A stretch of 7,074 bases of DNA from Pseudomonadota bacterium (GTDB lineage: Bacteria; SZUA-182; DTGQ01), in assembly GCA_030605265.1 (NCBI GenBank), contig JAUWIR010000235.1, forward strand, positions 1 to 7,074. The letters are read 5' to 3'. The notes beneath the pieces were generated by a model that saw only the letters and a program-made list of their open reading frames with translations, did no database searches and was not told the DNA's origin. This document shows, piece by piece, positions 1 to 6,785 of the stretch; within the stretch, counting starts at the first letter, position 1; every line of letters begins with the position of its first letter. The position numbers and the translations under genes were made by a program.

Positions 1-26
1 CACCTTACCACGGAGGCACAGAGAAA
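1..26 (+). repeat. Left inverted arm (CACGGAGG repeat)
   Basis: Reads CACCTTAC followed by CACGGAGGCACAGAGAAA. It matches the opposite strand of 216-254, apart from about 12 extra bases in the right arm and one A/T mismatch in CAC(A/T)GAG. It lies at the window edge, so its outer boundary cannot be seen. Confidence 0.7.
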
Positions 27-28
27 AA

Positions 29-216
29 TCAAAAGACAATCCTCTTGATTCCCTCTTTTAAAACAGGGACATTAAAATTTATAATAGGCGGACCTTCACC
101 AGTTCATGACCAAGTCTTTCTTCATCAGCTGCCTCTAATAGACTAAGGCCTAAATGCCCATGAATTTCTATCGCTGTCCTAATTATCTTCTCTGTAAGTT
201 TTTTTTCTAAAATCAT
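29..216 (-). pseudogene. GxxExxY family protein, internally deleted and frameshifted remnant
   Basis: The ATG at 216 opens a 45-codon frame that stops at 79. It contains KIIRTAIEIHGHLG and then SLLEAADEERLGHEL. This is the recognisable start of GxxExxY proteins, which usually read like IIGAAIEVHRxLGPGLLESAYEECLxxEL. The family motif is damaged here: the Gly is Ser and the Tyr is Asp. A second frame (85 to 29) gives INFNVPVLKEGIKRIV and a stop, which matches the usual family C-terminus. The central core of roughly 65 residues, which in the family is thought to carry PD-(D/E)XK-like nuclease residues, is missing between them. Intact members are about 120-130 residues. A deletion plus a frame change makes a functional product very unlikely. 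It is transcribed in the same direction as the sulfatase-fold gene just upstream. Family recognition is from memory of conserved segments. Confidence 0.72.
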
Positions 217-254
217 TTCTCAGTGCCTCCGTGTCTCCGTGGTGAACTAAGGTG
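216..254 (-). repeat. Right inverted arm with tandem CACGGAG units
   Basis: On the minus strand it begins CACCTTAGTTCACCACGGAG and continues into a second unit, ACACGGAGGCACTGAGAA. It therefore holds two adjacent near-copies of CACGGAG(A/G), where the left arm holds one. Positions 247-254 overlap the end of the adjacent coding sequence, so its stop codon TAG and the preceding Pro codon lie inside the repeat. Confidence 0.7.
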
Positions 255-2394
255 ATGTGCTCTTTTGCCGGATTGTTTGTATTAATTGTCGGGCCTGCCA
301 ATGGGTTGGCTCCAATCTGATGGTTTGCTGCAAATGAAAAAGGGCATCTGCGGGATTTTCTTTTTTTAAAAAGATACATCCTAAATTAAAATGAGCTTCT
401 GAATGAAGAGGATTGATTTTAAGTACTTTTTCCCATTCCTCTATGGCCAGTTCAAATTTTTGAGTTTTATAATATACATTACCGGCACCTAAAAGGGCTG
501 CCTGATAGGTCGGATCAAGCTTTAAAGAGGCATCATATTCCTTTAGGGCCTTTTTATAGATGTTTAGCATTTCGTAGGCTATGCCAAGATTGGTATGGGT
601 GATAATTTGAGTGTTGCGATCAGGATTAAGAGTTAATACTTTTTCAAATAAATCTTTTGCCTCCTGATACCGGAATTTTTTCAAATAAATTACCCCAAGA
701 TTGTTATAAGAAAGGGTTGTTTCCGGGTGCAGGGTAATATCTGTTTGGTATTCATGAATGGCCTTCTCATAATCCCCGATTTTTTCGAAGAGATTGCCAA
801 TATTATTATGTATATTGATAAAATATGAATTTTGCCCGTTAACTTTTTGAAATTCCTTGAGAGATTCCTCTAATTGACCGGTTTTTTCCAAAGCATTACC
901 CAATAAGAAGCGTGTGAGAATGTTTTGAGGATTTTTTTGAAGCACCTGTCGGAATAAATCTATAGCTTCCTGGAAATGTCCTTTTTCATATTGAAGACTT
1001 CCAAGATCATATAGGTGAATGATATCAATCATATCTTTAGGATCTTGACATAGATTTGCTGATTTGGAAAAAGATGGAGCAGTAACATACCCTAAGCTTT
1101 GCAAACGTTTTTGAGTCATTGGGTCCATAGGGGTTTCTTGACTATCCGGTTCAGGATGAGTATCAATGAAAGAAGAAAATAGTGCGGTTAACTTATTTGC
1201 TTGCTTGGGGAATTGGTTAATCACATTTGACAGTTCCTCAGGATCTTTATTCAAATTATATAATTCAGGACGGGGGGCCTGAATATATTTCCAATTATTG
1301 GTTCGAACCCCTTCAAGTCGACTCCACCCAAAATTTGCTTCAGGAAAGCGGGTTTCAAGAAAAATAGGGGTCTCAGGAAAAGAAGAATTTTCATGGTAGA
1401 GACATTTTTTCAGGCTTTCTCCCTGCCATTTTTCTGGAATCGGGATGCAAACAATATCAAGGATTGTAGGGGCAATATCAATGGTTTTTACAGAAGTTGA
1501 GCATACTTTTCCTTTATCTATTCCAGGAGATTTGATGATCAGAGGCACACGAATGGTGGCATCATAAAGAAATATTCCATGGGTGTTTTCTTTATGTTCT
1601 CCAAGACTTTCTCCATGATCGGCAACAAGGATAATTAAGGTATTTTGCCATAGCTCGTTTTTTTCCAGTTCCGCAAACAAAAGACCTATACATTGATCTA
1701 CATAAGCAATTTCACCATCATAAAGATGATCGCCATATTCATCCCTAAAGGGGAGGGGAGGGTCGTAAGGCGTGTGGGGATCAAAGTAATGTACCCATAG
1801 GAAAAAGCCGTCAGATTGTTTTTTTAACCACTCAAAAGCGCTTTTGTTGACCTTCTCGGCCCTGCGTTCGTTGTAAAGAGAAAAGGCCTCGGTCATTTTC
1901 CCGTTGTCTGCTAATTTGTCATTATACAGATCAAATCCTCGGGATAGGCCGAATTGTTTGTTTAAAACAAAAGCCCCGACAAATGCGGCTGTGGTAAAGT
2001 TATTTTTTTGGAGAATCTGAGTCAAGGTTTCTATTTCTTCATTTAATTTATATTCCCCATTATTCAAGATACCATGGGTGCGAGGATAAAGACTGGTTAA
2101 AATGCTTGCATGAGACGGCAAAGTTATAGGGACCGGAGTGAAAGCCGAATCAAAGAGGACTCCCTCTTTTGCCAAAGAGTCAATATTAGGGGTTTTTATA
2201 TGAGAATACCCATAACAACCGAGATGGTCTGCCCTGAGTGTATCAATAGTTATCAGGAGGACATTCTTTGGTGGGTTACTAAGGCAAGAGGAATTTTTAT
2301 TGAGGAGGTCTTTTTTACATGCAGGAGATAAAAAGAGTAATAAAAAAAAAGGTAAAAGTTGTTTGCAATATCTTTGTAGGTGAGACAAACTCAT
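247..2394 (-). CDS. Sulfatase/alkaline-phosphatase-superfamily lipoprotein with C-terminal TPR repeats
   Basis: This is a probable envelope-anchored hydrolase or transferase. Residues 11-26 form a hydrophobic signal ending LSPAC; Cys26 could be lipidated, although the lipobox is imperfect. A sulfatase-type domain spans about 43-410. It has NVLLITIDTLRADHLGCYG (Asp51), TLPSHAS (91-97), HYFDPHTPY (202-210, His207) and VADHGESLGEH (Asp259, His260, His267). The nucleophile position is Thr91. Formylglycine sulfatases need Cys or Ser there, whereas Thr is used by LtaS-type and phosphoethanolamine transferases of the same superfamily. The substrate is therefore unknown and true sulfatase activity is doubtful. 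About seven TPR units fill 460-697 (e.g. GHFQEAIDLFRQVLQKNP), probably for protein binding. The start ATG lies 6 nt after the lepA stop with only a weak GAGAG upstream, so translational coupling is likely. The stop codon falls inside a repeat arm. Confidence 0.85.
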   Translation of the reverse strand: MSLSHLQRYCKQLLPFFLLLFLSPACKKDLLNKNSSCLSNPPKNVLLITIDTLRADHLGCYGYSHIKTPNIDSLAKEGVLFDSAFTPVPITLPSHASILTSLYPRTHGILNNGEYKLNEEIETLTQILQKNNFTTAAFVGAFVLNKQFGLSRGFDLYNDKLADNGKMTEAFSLYNERRAEKVNKSAFEWLKKQSDGFFLWVHYFDPHTPYDPPLPFRDEYGDHLYDGEIAYVDQCIGLLFAELEKNELWQNTLIILVADHGESLGEHKENTHGIFLYDATIRVPLIIKSPGIDKGKVCSTSVKTIDIAPTILDIVCIPIPEKWQGESLKKCLYHENSSFPETPIFLETRFPEANFGWSRLEGVRTNNWKYIQAPRPELYNLNKDPEELSNVINQFPKQANKLTALFSSFIDTHPEPDSQETPMDPMTQKRLQSLGYVTAPSFSKSANLCQDPKDMIDIIHLYDLGSLQYEKGHFQEAIDLFRQVLQKNPQNILTRFLLGNALEKTGQLEESLKEFQKVNGQNSYFINIHNNIGNLFEKIGDYEKAIHEYQTDITLHPETTLSYNNLGVIYLKKFRYQEAKDLFEKVLTLNPDRNTQIITHTNLGIAYEMLNIYKKALKEYDASLKLDPTYQAALLGAGNVYYKTQKFELAIEEWEKVLKINPLHSEAHFNLGCIFLKKENPADALFHLQQTIRLEPTHWQARQLIQTIRQKSTSP

Positions 2395-2400
2395 AACAGG

Positions 2401-4197
2401 TTAATCGCTCTCAGTTTTAAGAACAGCTAAAAATGCCTTTTGAGGAATACCGACTGAGCCCACCATTTTCATTCTTTTTTTGCCTTTTTTCTGTTTTTCC
2501 AATAGTTTTCTCTTTCGGCTGATATCACCCCCATAGCATTTTGCTAATACATCTTTTCGAAAGGGTGAAATGGTGGCGCGAGCAATGACTTTATTGCTGA
2601 TAGTTCCTTGAATGGGTATTTTAAACATTTGTCTCGGGATTTCCTCTTTAAGTTTTTCACAGGCATGCAATGCTCGATCTCGTGCACGATCTGCATGAAC
2701 CAATTGAGAGAGGGCATCCACTTTTTCAGCATTAATAAGAATATCAACTTTTACAATATCACTTTCACGATAGTCTAAAATTTCATAGTCAAAAGACCCA
2801 TATCCCTGGGTGATACTTTTCAGTTTATCGTAGAAATCGTAAATCACCTCAGCCAAAGGTAATTCAAAAGTCATCTCAAGTCGCCCTGAACCAATATAGT
2901 GGTATCCGGTATTAATTCCTCTTCGATCAAGGCATAATTTCATAACAGCTCCCATATATTGATCGGGAATAATGATGATGGCCTTTATAAAGGGCTCTTC
3001 AATTTTTTCAATAGTAAGAGGATCAGGGTAAAGGGCCGGATTATCAATAGTAATTTTTTTACCGGTTTTAGAAAAAATGAAATATTGTACAGTAGGAACA
3101 GTCATAATTAAAGATAGGTCGTACTCTCGTTCAAGGCGTTCTTGCACAATTTCAAGATGTAATAAACCGAGGAATCCGCAACGAAATCCCAGACCCAGGG
3201 CAGCTGAGGAATCTTTTTCATAAACGAGGGCTGCATCATTTAGTTTGTATTTTTCCAAAGCAATAATCAAATCTTCATAATCTTCGGTTGAGACAGGGTA
3301 AATAGAGGAAAAAACAACAGGTTTTACTTCCCGAAATCCAGGAAGGGTATTTTCAACAGGATGTCTAGCCAGAGTAATGGTATCTCCTATCCGAGCGTCA
3401 CTAACTGTCTTTACTCCTGCGATAATGTATCCAACTTCGCCGGAGCTGAGAGATGGGCATTTTATTCTTTTTAATCGAAAATAACCGACCTCTTCCGCAG
3501 TATATCTGGCATTGTTGGACATCAATTTTATTTCATCTCCGGCCTTTACCTGTCCGTTGAAGATCCTGCTGAAAATTATTGTTCCACGAAAAGAATCATA
3601 CTGTGCATCAAATATTAAAGCGGAGAGTGGATTATGGTCATCCCCTTTGGGAGAGGGGAGTCGATTTACAATAGCTTCCAGTATTTCACTGATGCCGATG
3701 CCCTCTTTAGCAGAGCAAAGAATTGTTTCATCCGGGTCAAGGCCAAGTTCTGAATCAATTTGATTCAGGACCCGGTCAATATCGGCTGAAGGAAGATCAA
3801 TTTTATTAATAATGGGAATAATGGCCAAATCATGTTCCATGGCCAAATAAAGATTGGCAATTGTTTGAGCCTCTACCCCTTGGGAGGCGTCAACTAAAAG
3901 CAGCACTCCCTCGCAGGCGGCTAAAGCTCGAGAAACTTCATAACTAAAATCTACATGGCCTGGTGTGTCAATAAGATTTAATTCATATTCTTTATTATTT
4001 TGAGCTTTATAGGGAAGGCGAATAGCCTGGCTTTTAATGGTAATCCCTCTTTCTCTCTCAAGATCCATAGTATCAAGGATTTGATCTTTAAATAATCGAG
4101 GATCAATGACTCCCGTACGCTCTATGAGTCGATCTGCCAGGGTGGATTTTCCGTGATCTATGTGGGCGATAATACCGAAGTTTCTGATGTTCACCAT
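2401..4197 (-). CDS. lepA: Elongation factor 4 (LepA), ribosome-associated GTPase
   Basis: LepA binds the ribosome, hydrolyses GTP and can promote back-translocation; in E. coli it also affects initiation and 30S assembly. It acts in the cytoplasm or at the membrane periphery. All GTPase motifs are present: G1 AHIDHGKS (11-18), G2 RGIT (50-53), G3 DTPGH (77-81, with His81), G4 NKID (131-134) and G5 CSAK (161-164). The EF-G-like domains II, III and V follow. The LepA-specific C-terminal domain ends with GGDISRKRKLLEKQKKGKKR and VGSVGIPQKAF. The length of 598 residues is normal and the frame is intact. The N-terminus MVNIRNFGIIAHIDHGKST matches the family start, so ATG 4197 is chosen. The leader is A-rich, and the only SD-like AAGG is about 16 nt away, so initiation may rely on an unstructured leader. 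It probably forms an operon with the downstream sulfatase-fold/TPR gene, not with lepB (signal peptidase) as in many bacteria. Confidence 0.97.
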   Translation of the reverse strand: MVNIRNFGIIAHIDHGKSTLADRLIERTGVIDPRLFKDQILDTMDLERERGITIKSQAIRLPYKAQNNKEYELNLIDTPGHVDFSYEVSRALAACEGVLLLVDASQGVEAQTIANLYLAMEHDLAIIPIINKIDLPSADIDRVLNQIDSELGLDPDETILCSAKEGIGISEILEAIVNRLPSPKGDDHNPLSALIFDAQYDSFRGTIIFSRIFNGQVKAGDEIKLMSNNARYTAEEVGYFRLKRIKCPSLSSGEVGYIIAGVKTVSDARIGDTITLARHPVENTLPGFREVKPVVFSSIYPVSTEDYEDLIIALEKYKLNDAALVYEKDSSAALGLGFRCGFLGLLHLEIVQERLEREYDLSLIMTVPTVQYFIFSKTGKKITIDNPALYPDPLTIEKIEEPFIKAIIIIPDQYMGAVMKLCLDRRGINTGYHYIGSGRLEMTFELPLAEVIYDFYDKLKSITQGYGSFDYEILDYRESDIVKVDILINAEKVDALSQLVHADRARDRALHACEKLKEEIPRQMFKIPIQGTISNKVIARATISPFRKDVLAKCYGGDISRKRKLLEKQKKGKKRMKMVGSVGIPQKAFLAVLKTESD

Positions 4198-4359
4198 TTA
4201 TTTTTTTTAAATACCTTTTCAAAAAATTATGAATAAGACCTTGGCGTAAAAAATAAAAAAGGAAAAATTTTAACTATTTTATAAGGTACTTTTTTGTTAT
4301 ACATATCCTGGTTTTTTTTCCTTTTTCTTTTTACGAGACCATAATGATTGAGATTGCTT

Positions 4360-4388
4360 ATGATAACTTATTTTCCACAAAGAATCAA
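4360..4388 (-). promoter_or_regulatory. Predicted sigma-70-type promoter for lepA and the sulfatase-fold/TPR gene
   Basis: Minus-strand TTGATT (4388-4383), exactly 17 nt, then TATCAT (4365-4360). The -35 differs from TTGACA at two positions and the -10 from TATAAT at one. Predicted transcription would start near 4353, giving a leader of about 150 nt. The same hexamers and spacing occur upstream of the transglycosylase gene at 6431-6459, which raises confidence that this is a real signal. Confidence 0.55.
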
Positions 4389-4406
4389 TTTCCTTCGTTT
4401 CCTTCG
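4389..4406 (-). repeat. Perfect 9-bp tandem repeat abutting the lepA -35
   Basis: Two perfect copies of CGAAGGAAA (minus strand; TTTCCTTCG on plus) lie head to tail immediately upstream of the predicted -35. The placement would suit an activator or UP-like element. This is position-based inference only; chance or slippage is an alternative. Confidence 0.6.
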
Positions 4407-4527
4407 AGGATTTGAAGACACTTCTACTATCCCCTTTTTTATTATCATATTTTCGGCTTTTTTATCAGCTGAAAGTAAAGATTAATAAGGGGAAGAGAAA
4501 AGGGGCTGTCTTCTTGGCAGTAAATAT

Positions 4528-6336
4528 TTATTGTCGTTTTACTAATACTCTTTGGCCTGGATAAAGGAGGCTCTCTTTATTTAAACCATTTAAACTTAAA
4601 AATTCAGTTAATCTCATATTATAGTTTTTAGCAATAGCAAAAGGACAGTCTCCCTTGATGACGTTATAAATTTTAAATCGCACAGACGGGGAGGCAGTCG
4701 AAAGATTTGTTTGGCTTTGTTTTAGGGGTATTCGGATTTTTTTTCCAGCTCGTATACGATTGGCCCTAGTTATATTATTGGCTCTCATAATGGAGGCCAC
4801 AGAAGTTTTATATTTTGCAGCAAGATGAGATAATGTTTCCCCTTTTTTAATACGCACAGTGACATAATCAGATTTAGGTGGAGACCATTCAGGGATTGAA
4901 GCGATACAATTTAAAGCTTTTGTACCCATACTTAAAGGAATTTTTAATGAATATTCATAATTTGGTGTAATCTGATATCGGAGTTCAGGGTTTAAACCGG
5001 TTAACTCCTTTTCCTTTATCCCTAATTTTTCAGCTAAAGTTTTTAACTGTATTTGTTTAGTAACAGAAATTTCTTCATATTGTAAGGGCGGCGAAACGTC
5101 GTCTAAGGCGATGTTGTATTTATCCGGGTTTTCGGTTATGTGTATTGCTGCCAGAAAGCGAGGAACATATCGGGCTGTCTCTGTAGGGAGCCTCTCATAA
5201 AGGTCCCAGAAATTATCCAGATAGTTCAGATGTTGCTTACGTATTACTCTTAAAACTTTGCCCTCGCCACAATTATAAGCAGCCAGAGCAGTTGTCCAAT
5301 CACCGAATATTTTATGCAACTGAGTTAAGTATTCAATTGCTGCTTTAGTTGCCTTTTCAGGGTCCATTCTTTCATCTATCCATTTATCTCTTTTTAACCC
5401 GAATTTATATCCTGTTGAGGGGATAAACTGCCATAATCCTAAAGCTCTGGCCCGGGAAAGAGCTTTAACTTTGAATCTACTTTCTACGAGTGGTAACCAG
5501 GAAAGTTTATCAGGGAGACCGGCTTCTTGTAATTTTTTTAAAATCATTGGGCGATACAAGCCTGCTCTCTTTAATGCCTGAAGAAAATATTTTTGTTCTC
5601 CCTGAAGAAAATAGTTGATTTCCGTTTTTACATGTTCATTCAAGACCATAGGGATTTCATTGTGATTTCCATTAATAATATTTTGCCGAGAGGCGTAGAT
5701 TTCTACTATACGCTTGGAAACAAGAAATCTAAGGTCGTCCTTTTGCTGGAGAAGGTCAACAACATCATCGGGATTTACCACCACCAAAAATTCATATGCC
5801 CGATCAAGATATTCAATTGCCGCATCCGGCCTGCCCTCTTCCCATTCTTTTTGGGCTTCTTGGCAAAGTTGTAAGGCGGCATCCAAGTTTTCTTGTCGCT
5901 GATCCGGTTGAAATTTATTTTCTTGAAATAAAGAATTTGTTTCAGGTCCCTTTTCTTTATCTTCCCGGGGAATAGTAGAAGAATAAATATCGCTTTCCAG
6001 GGGAGAATCATTTTGAACTTCAATTATTGTATTTGGGTCTATTAATAATAAACTATCCTGTTTAGAGGGTTGTTTTATATTATTGTAAGATATATCATTG
6101 GCCTCAGGGAGGAGATATTCTTGATTTTCCAAAGAATTTTCAGAAAAGTGAGTGCTTACTTTTTCCGCATTATTAGTAGGGTTTTTATTATCTTTGGTGG
6201 TTGATTCAAAAAAAGGTTCTTTTGAATTAGAAAAAGGAGTTTCTTGGTGGAAATGAAATAGACGGGAACATCCGGATAAAAGCAAGATAAGTGAGATGAG
6301 AAAAAATGCCTTTGAATTGAAGTTTTTCATTTTCAT
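4528..6336 (-). CDS. mltD: Lipoprotein lytic murein transglycosylase with LysM domains (MltD-like)
   Basis: It cleaves the beta-1,4 bond between MurNAc and GlcNAc in peptidoglycan, leaving a 1,6-anhydro end, at the periplasmic face of the envelope. The signal peptide ends in a canonical lipobox LSGC, so Cys23 is the predicted lipidation site. Residues 24-150 are a low-complexity Asn/Ser/Glu/Pro linker. A helical, TPR-like segment spans about 152-215. The transglycosylase core (about 235-400) has the catalytic Glu285 in LPLVESRF, GLWQFIPSTG (300-309) and AAYNCGEG (352-359). A degenerate LysM-like stretch (422-466) is followed by a clear LysM at 491-536 (GETLSHLAAKYKTSVASI) and a second at about 555-598. 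The order matches MltD, but 602 residues is longer than E. coli MltD, mainly because of the N-terminal spacer. The start at 6336 is fixed by AAGGA seven nt upstream; the second Met (6330) would be too far from it. Confidence 0.92.
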   Translation of the reverse strand: MKMKNFNSKAFFLISLILLLSGCSRLFHFHQETPFSNSKEPFFESTTKDNKNPTNNAEKVSTHFSENSLENQEYLLPEANDISYNNIKQPSKQDSLLLIDPNTIIEVQNDSPLESDIYSSTIPREDKEKGPETNSLFQENKFQPDQRQENLDAALQLCQEAQKEWEEGRPDAAIEYLDRAYEFLVVVNPDDVVDLLQQKDDLRFLVSKRIVEIYASRQNIINGNHNEIPMVLNEHVKTEINYFLQGEQKYFLQALKRAGLYRPMILKKLQEAGLPDKLSWLPLVESRFKVKALSRARALGLWQFIPSTGYKFGLKRDKWIDERMDPEKATKAAIEYLTQLHKIFGDWTTALAAYNCGEGKVLRVIRKQHLNYLDNFWDLYERLPTETARYVPRFLAAIHITENPDKYNIALDDVSPPLQYEEISVTKQIQLKTLAEKLGIKEKELTGLNPELRYQITPNYEYSLKIPLSMGTKALNCIASIPEWSPPKSDYVTVRIKKGETLSHLAAKYKTSVASIMRANNITRANRIRAGKKIRIPLKQSQTNLSTASPSVRFKIYNVIKGDCPFAIAKNYNMRLTEFLSLNGLNKESLLYPGQRVLVKRQ

Positions 6337-6343
6337 CGATTAA

Positions 6344-6348
6344 TCCTT
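6344..6348 (-). promoter_or_regulatory. Ribosome binding site of the transglycosylase gene
   Basis: Minus-strand AAGGA (within AAAAGGATT) ends 7 nt before the ATG at 6336. This optimal spacing decides in favour of the first ATG over the in-frame ATG two codons later. Confidence 0.8.
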
Positions 6349-6430
6349 TTCAGTGTGAAGAAATTTTTTAAAATAAAATAAAAATTTTTAAATATTGCAG
6401 AATACTATATATTCCAGAAGCCGAATATTT

Positions 6431-6459
6431 ATGATAAATCATTTTTATAGAAGAATCAA
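6431..6459 (-). promoter_or_regulatory. Predicted sigma-70-type promoter of the transglycosylase gene
   Basis: Minus-strand TTGATT (6459-6454), 17 nt, then TATCAT (6436-6431). It shares AAATTGATTCTT and TTATCATAA in register with the promoter upstream of lepA. Transcription would start near 6424, about 88 nt before the ATG. A perfect 5-bp inverted repeat ATGAT-AA-ATCAT (6431-6442) covers the -10 and could be an operator or chance. Confidence 0.55.
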
Positions 6460-6534
6460 TTTTTTAAGAAAATTTTATCAGACTTTTAAGTAACAATTAT
6501 GGAAAAACTTGTTGAAATTTTGATGATTACAATA

Positions 6535-6557
6535 TGTGGTAATTTGTTTTTCCCACA
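6535..6557 (+). promoter_or_regulatory. Inverted repeat, candidate enhancer-binding activator site
   Basis: TGTGGTAA (6535-6542), 7 nt, then TTCCCACA (6550-6557); the arms pair at 7 of 8 positions. Its centre lies about 120 bp upstream of the start predicted from the sigma-54 promoter. That is within the usual -80 to -150 range for activators of RpoN-dependent transcription. The regulator is not identifiable from this window. Confidence 0.35.
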
Positions 6558-6639
6558 ATTAATTATCGACATTCTTTTTATACCTTCACCCTAAAATAAT
6601 TATTCAGCCTCATTATAGACAATAGATTTTTATTTATAG

Positions 6640-6655
6640 TGGCATTTGTTTTGCG
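6640..6655 (+). promoter_or_regulatory. Sigma-54 (RpoN) promoter, -24/-12 type
   Basis: TGGCATT, four bases, then TTGCG. The family consensus is TGGCACG-N4-TTGCA. The invariant GG (6641-6642) and GC (6653-6654) are both present with the required 12-bp offset. Predicted transcription starts around 6666 and reads into the signal-peptide/QYG gene at 6794. No competing good -35/-10 pair is seen for that gene. Expression would need an ATP-dependent enhancer-binding protein. Confidence 0.68.
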
Positions 6656-6780
6656 TATTATACTAGAAAAATATAGATCCGAAGAATAAACCAAATAATT
6701 TTTTAAAAAGCCAAGGGGGAGGAAGATATTACAAAATCAGCTAAATCAATCATGTGTTATTCATTAAATCTATGTCAGAA

Positions 6781-6785
6781 GGGAG
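6781..6785 (+). promoter_or_regulatory. Ribosome binding site of the QYG-rich protein gene
   Basis: GGGAG, within AAGGGAG, ends 8 nt before the ATG at 6794. This supports that start over the in-frame ATG at 6752, which has no SD at usable distance. A stronger purine block, GGGGGAGGAAG (6715-6725), lies upstream but faces an in-frame ATT codon, not an ATG. Confidence 0.75.

Larger units (their letters stand above)
1..254 (-). mobile_element. Remnant of a GxxExxY-type repeat-flanked element
   Basis: A short unit bounded by imperfect inverted arms (1-26 and 216-254) encloses a degenerate GxxExxY-family reading frame on the minus strand. Both arms start CACCTTA from the outside and share CACGGAGGCAC followed by a GAGAAA end. 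From memory, GxxExxY genes are often found beside CACGGAG-type repeats in Deltaproteobacteria and related phyla; how, or whether, they move is not established. No transposase is visible. The left boundary coincides with the window edge, so the element could extend further. Calling it mobile is an inference from the inverted arms and the decayed cargo. Confidence 0.5.
4198..4527. other. 330-nt intergenic region between the transglycosylase gene and lepA
   Basis: AT-rich spacer holding the predicted lepA promoter (4360-4388), a 9-bp tandem repeat (4389-4406) and an A-rich lepA leader of about 150 nt. I see no clear stem-loop plus U-tract after the transglycosylase stop, so read-through into lepA cannot be excluded. 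On the minus strand one frame stays open for 54 codons (4461 to 4300) and another gives a 26-residue ATG frame (4448 to 4368). Both are Lys-rich and lack a good ribosome binding site, so neither is annotated as a gene. Confidence 0.7.

Noticed and set aside
179..379. 66-codon minus-strand frame across the end of the sulfatase-fold gene and the repeat arm
   Set aside because: It overlaps the real coding sequence out of frame, has no SD and no recognisable protein. It arises from reading through the gene end into the repeat.
2110..2331. Plus-strand 73-codon frame inside the sulfatase-fold gene
   Set aside because: Antisense to a clear conserved domain, with no independent support.
3512..3763. 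Plus-strand 83-codon frame inside lepA
   Set aside because: Antisense to a highly conserved part of LepA, with no SD or family resemblance.
4344..4415. Plus-strand 23-codon ATG frame in the lepA upstream region
   Set aside because: Very short, no convincing SD or promoter, and it covers the predicted lepA promoter on the other strand.
4368..4448. Minus-strand 26-residue basic ATG frame (MIIKKGIVEVSS start)
   Set aside because: No SD, overlaps the predicted promoter, and Lys/Arg content is expected from A-rich DNA.
4460..4527. Possible terminator after the transglycosylase stop
   Set aside because: Only weak pairing such as CTG...CAG and distant CCCCTT/AAGGGG; no compact GC stem followed by a T run in the minus direction.
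5593..6023. Several 62- to 93-codon frames on both strands within the transglycosylase gene
   Set aside because: They are out-of-frame shadows over the linker and helical region of a gene with intact motifs and good SD.
6659..6664. TATACT as a sigma-70 -10 box for the QYG gene
   Set aside because: No acceptable -35 hexamer 16-18 nt upstream. The overlapping -24/-12 sigma-54 match is far better.
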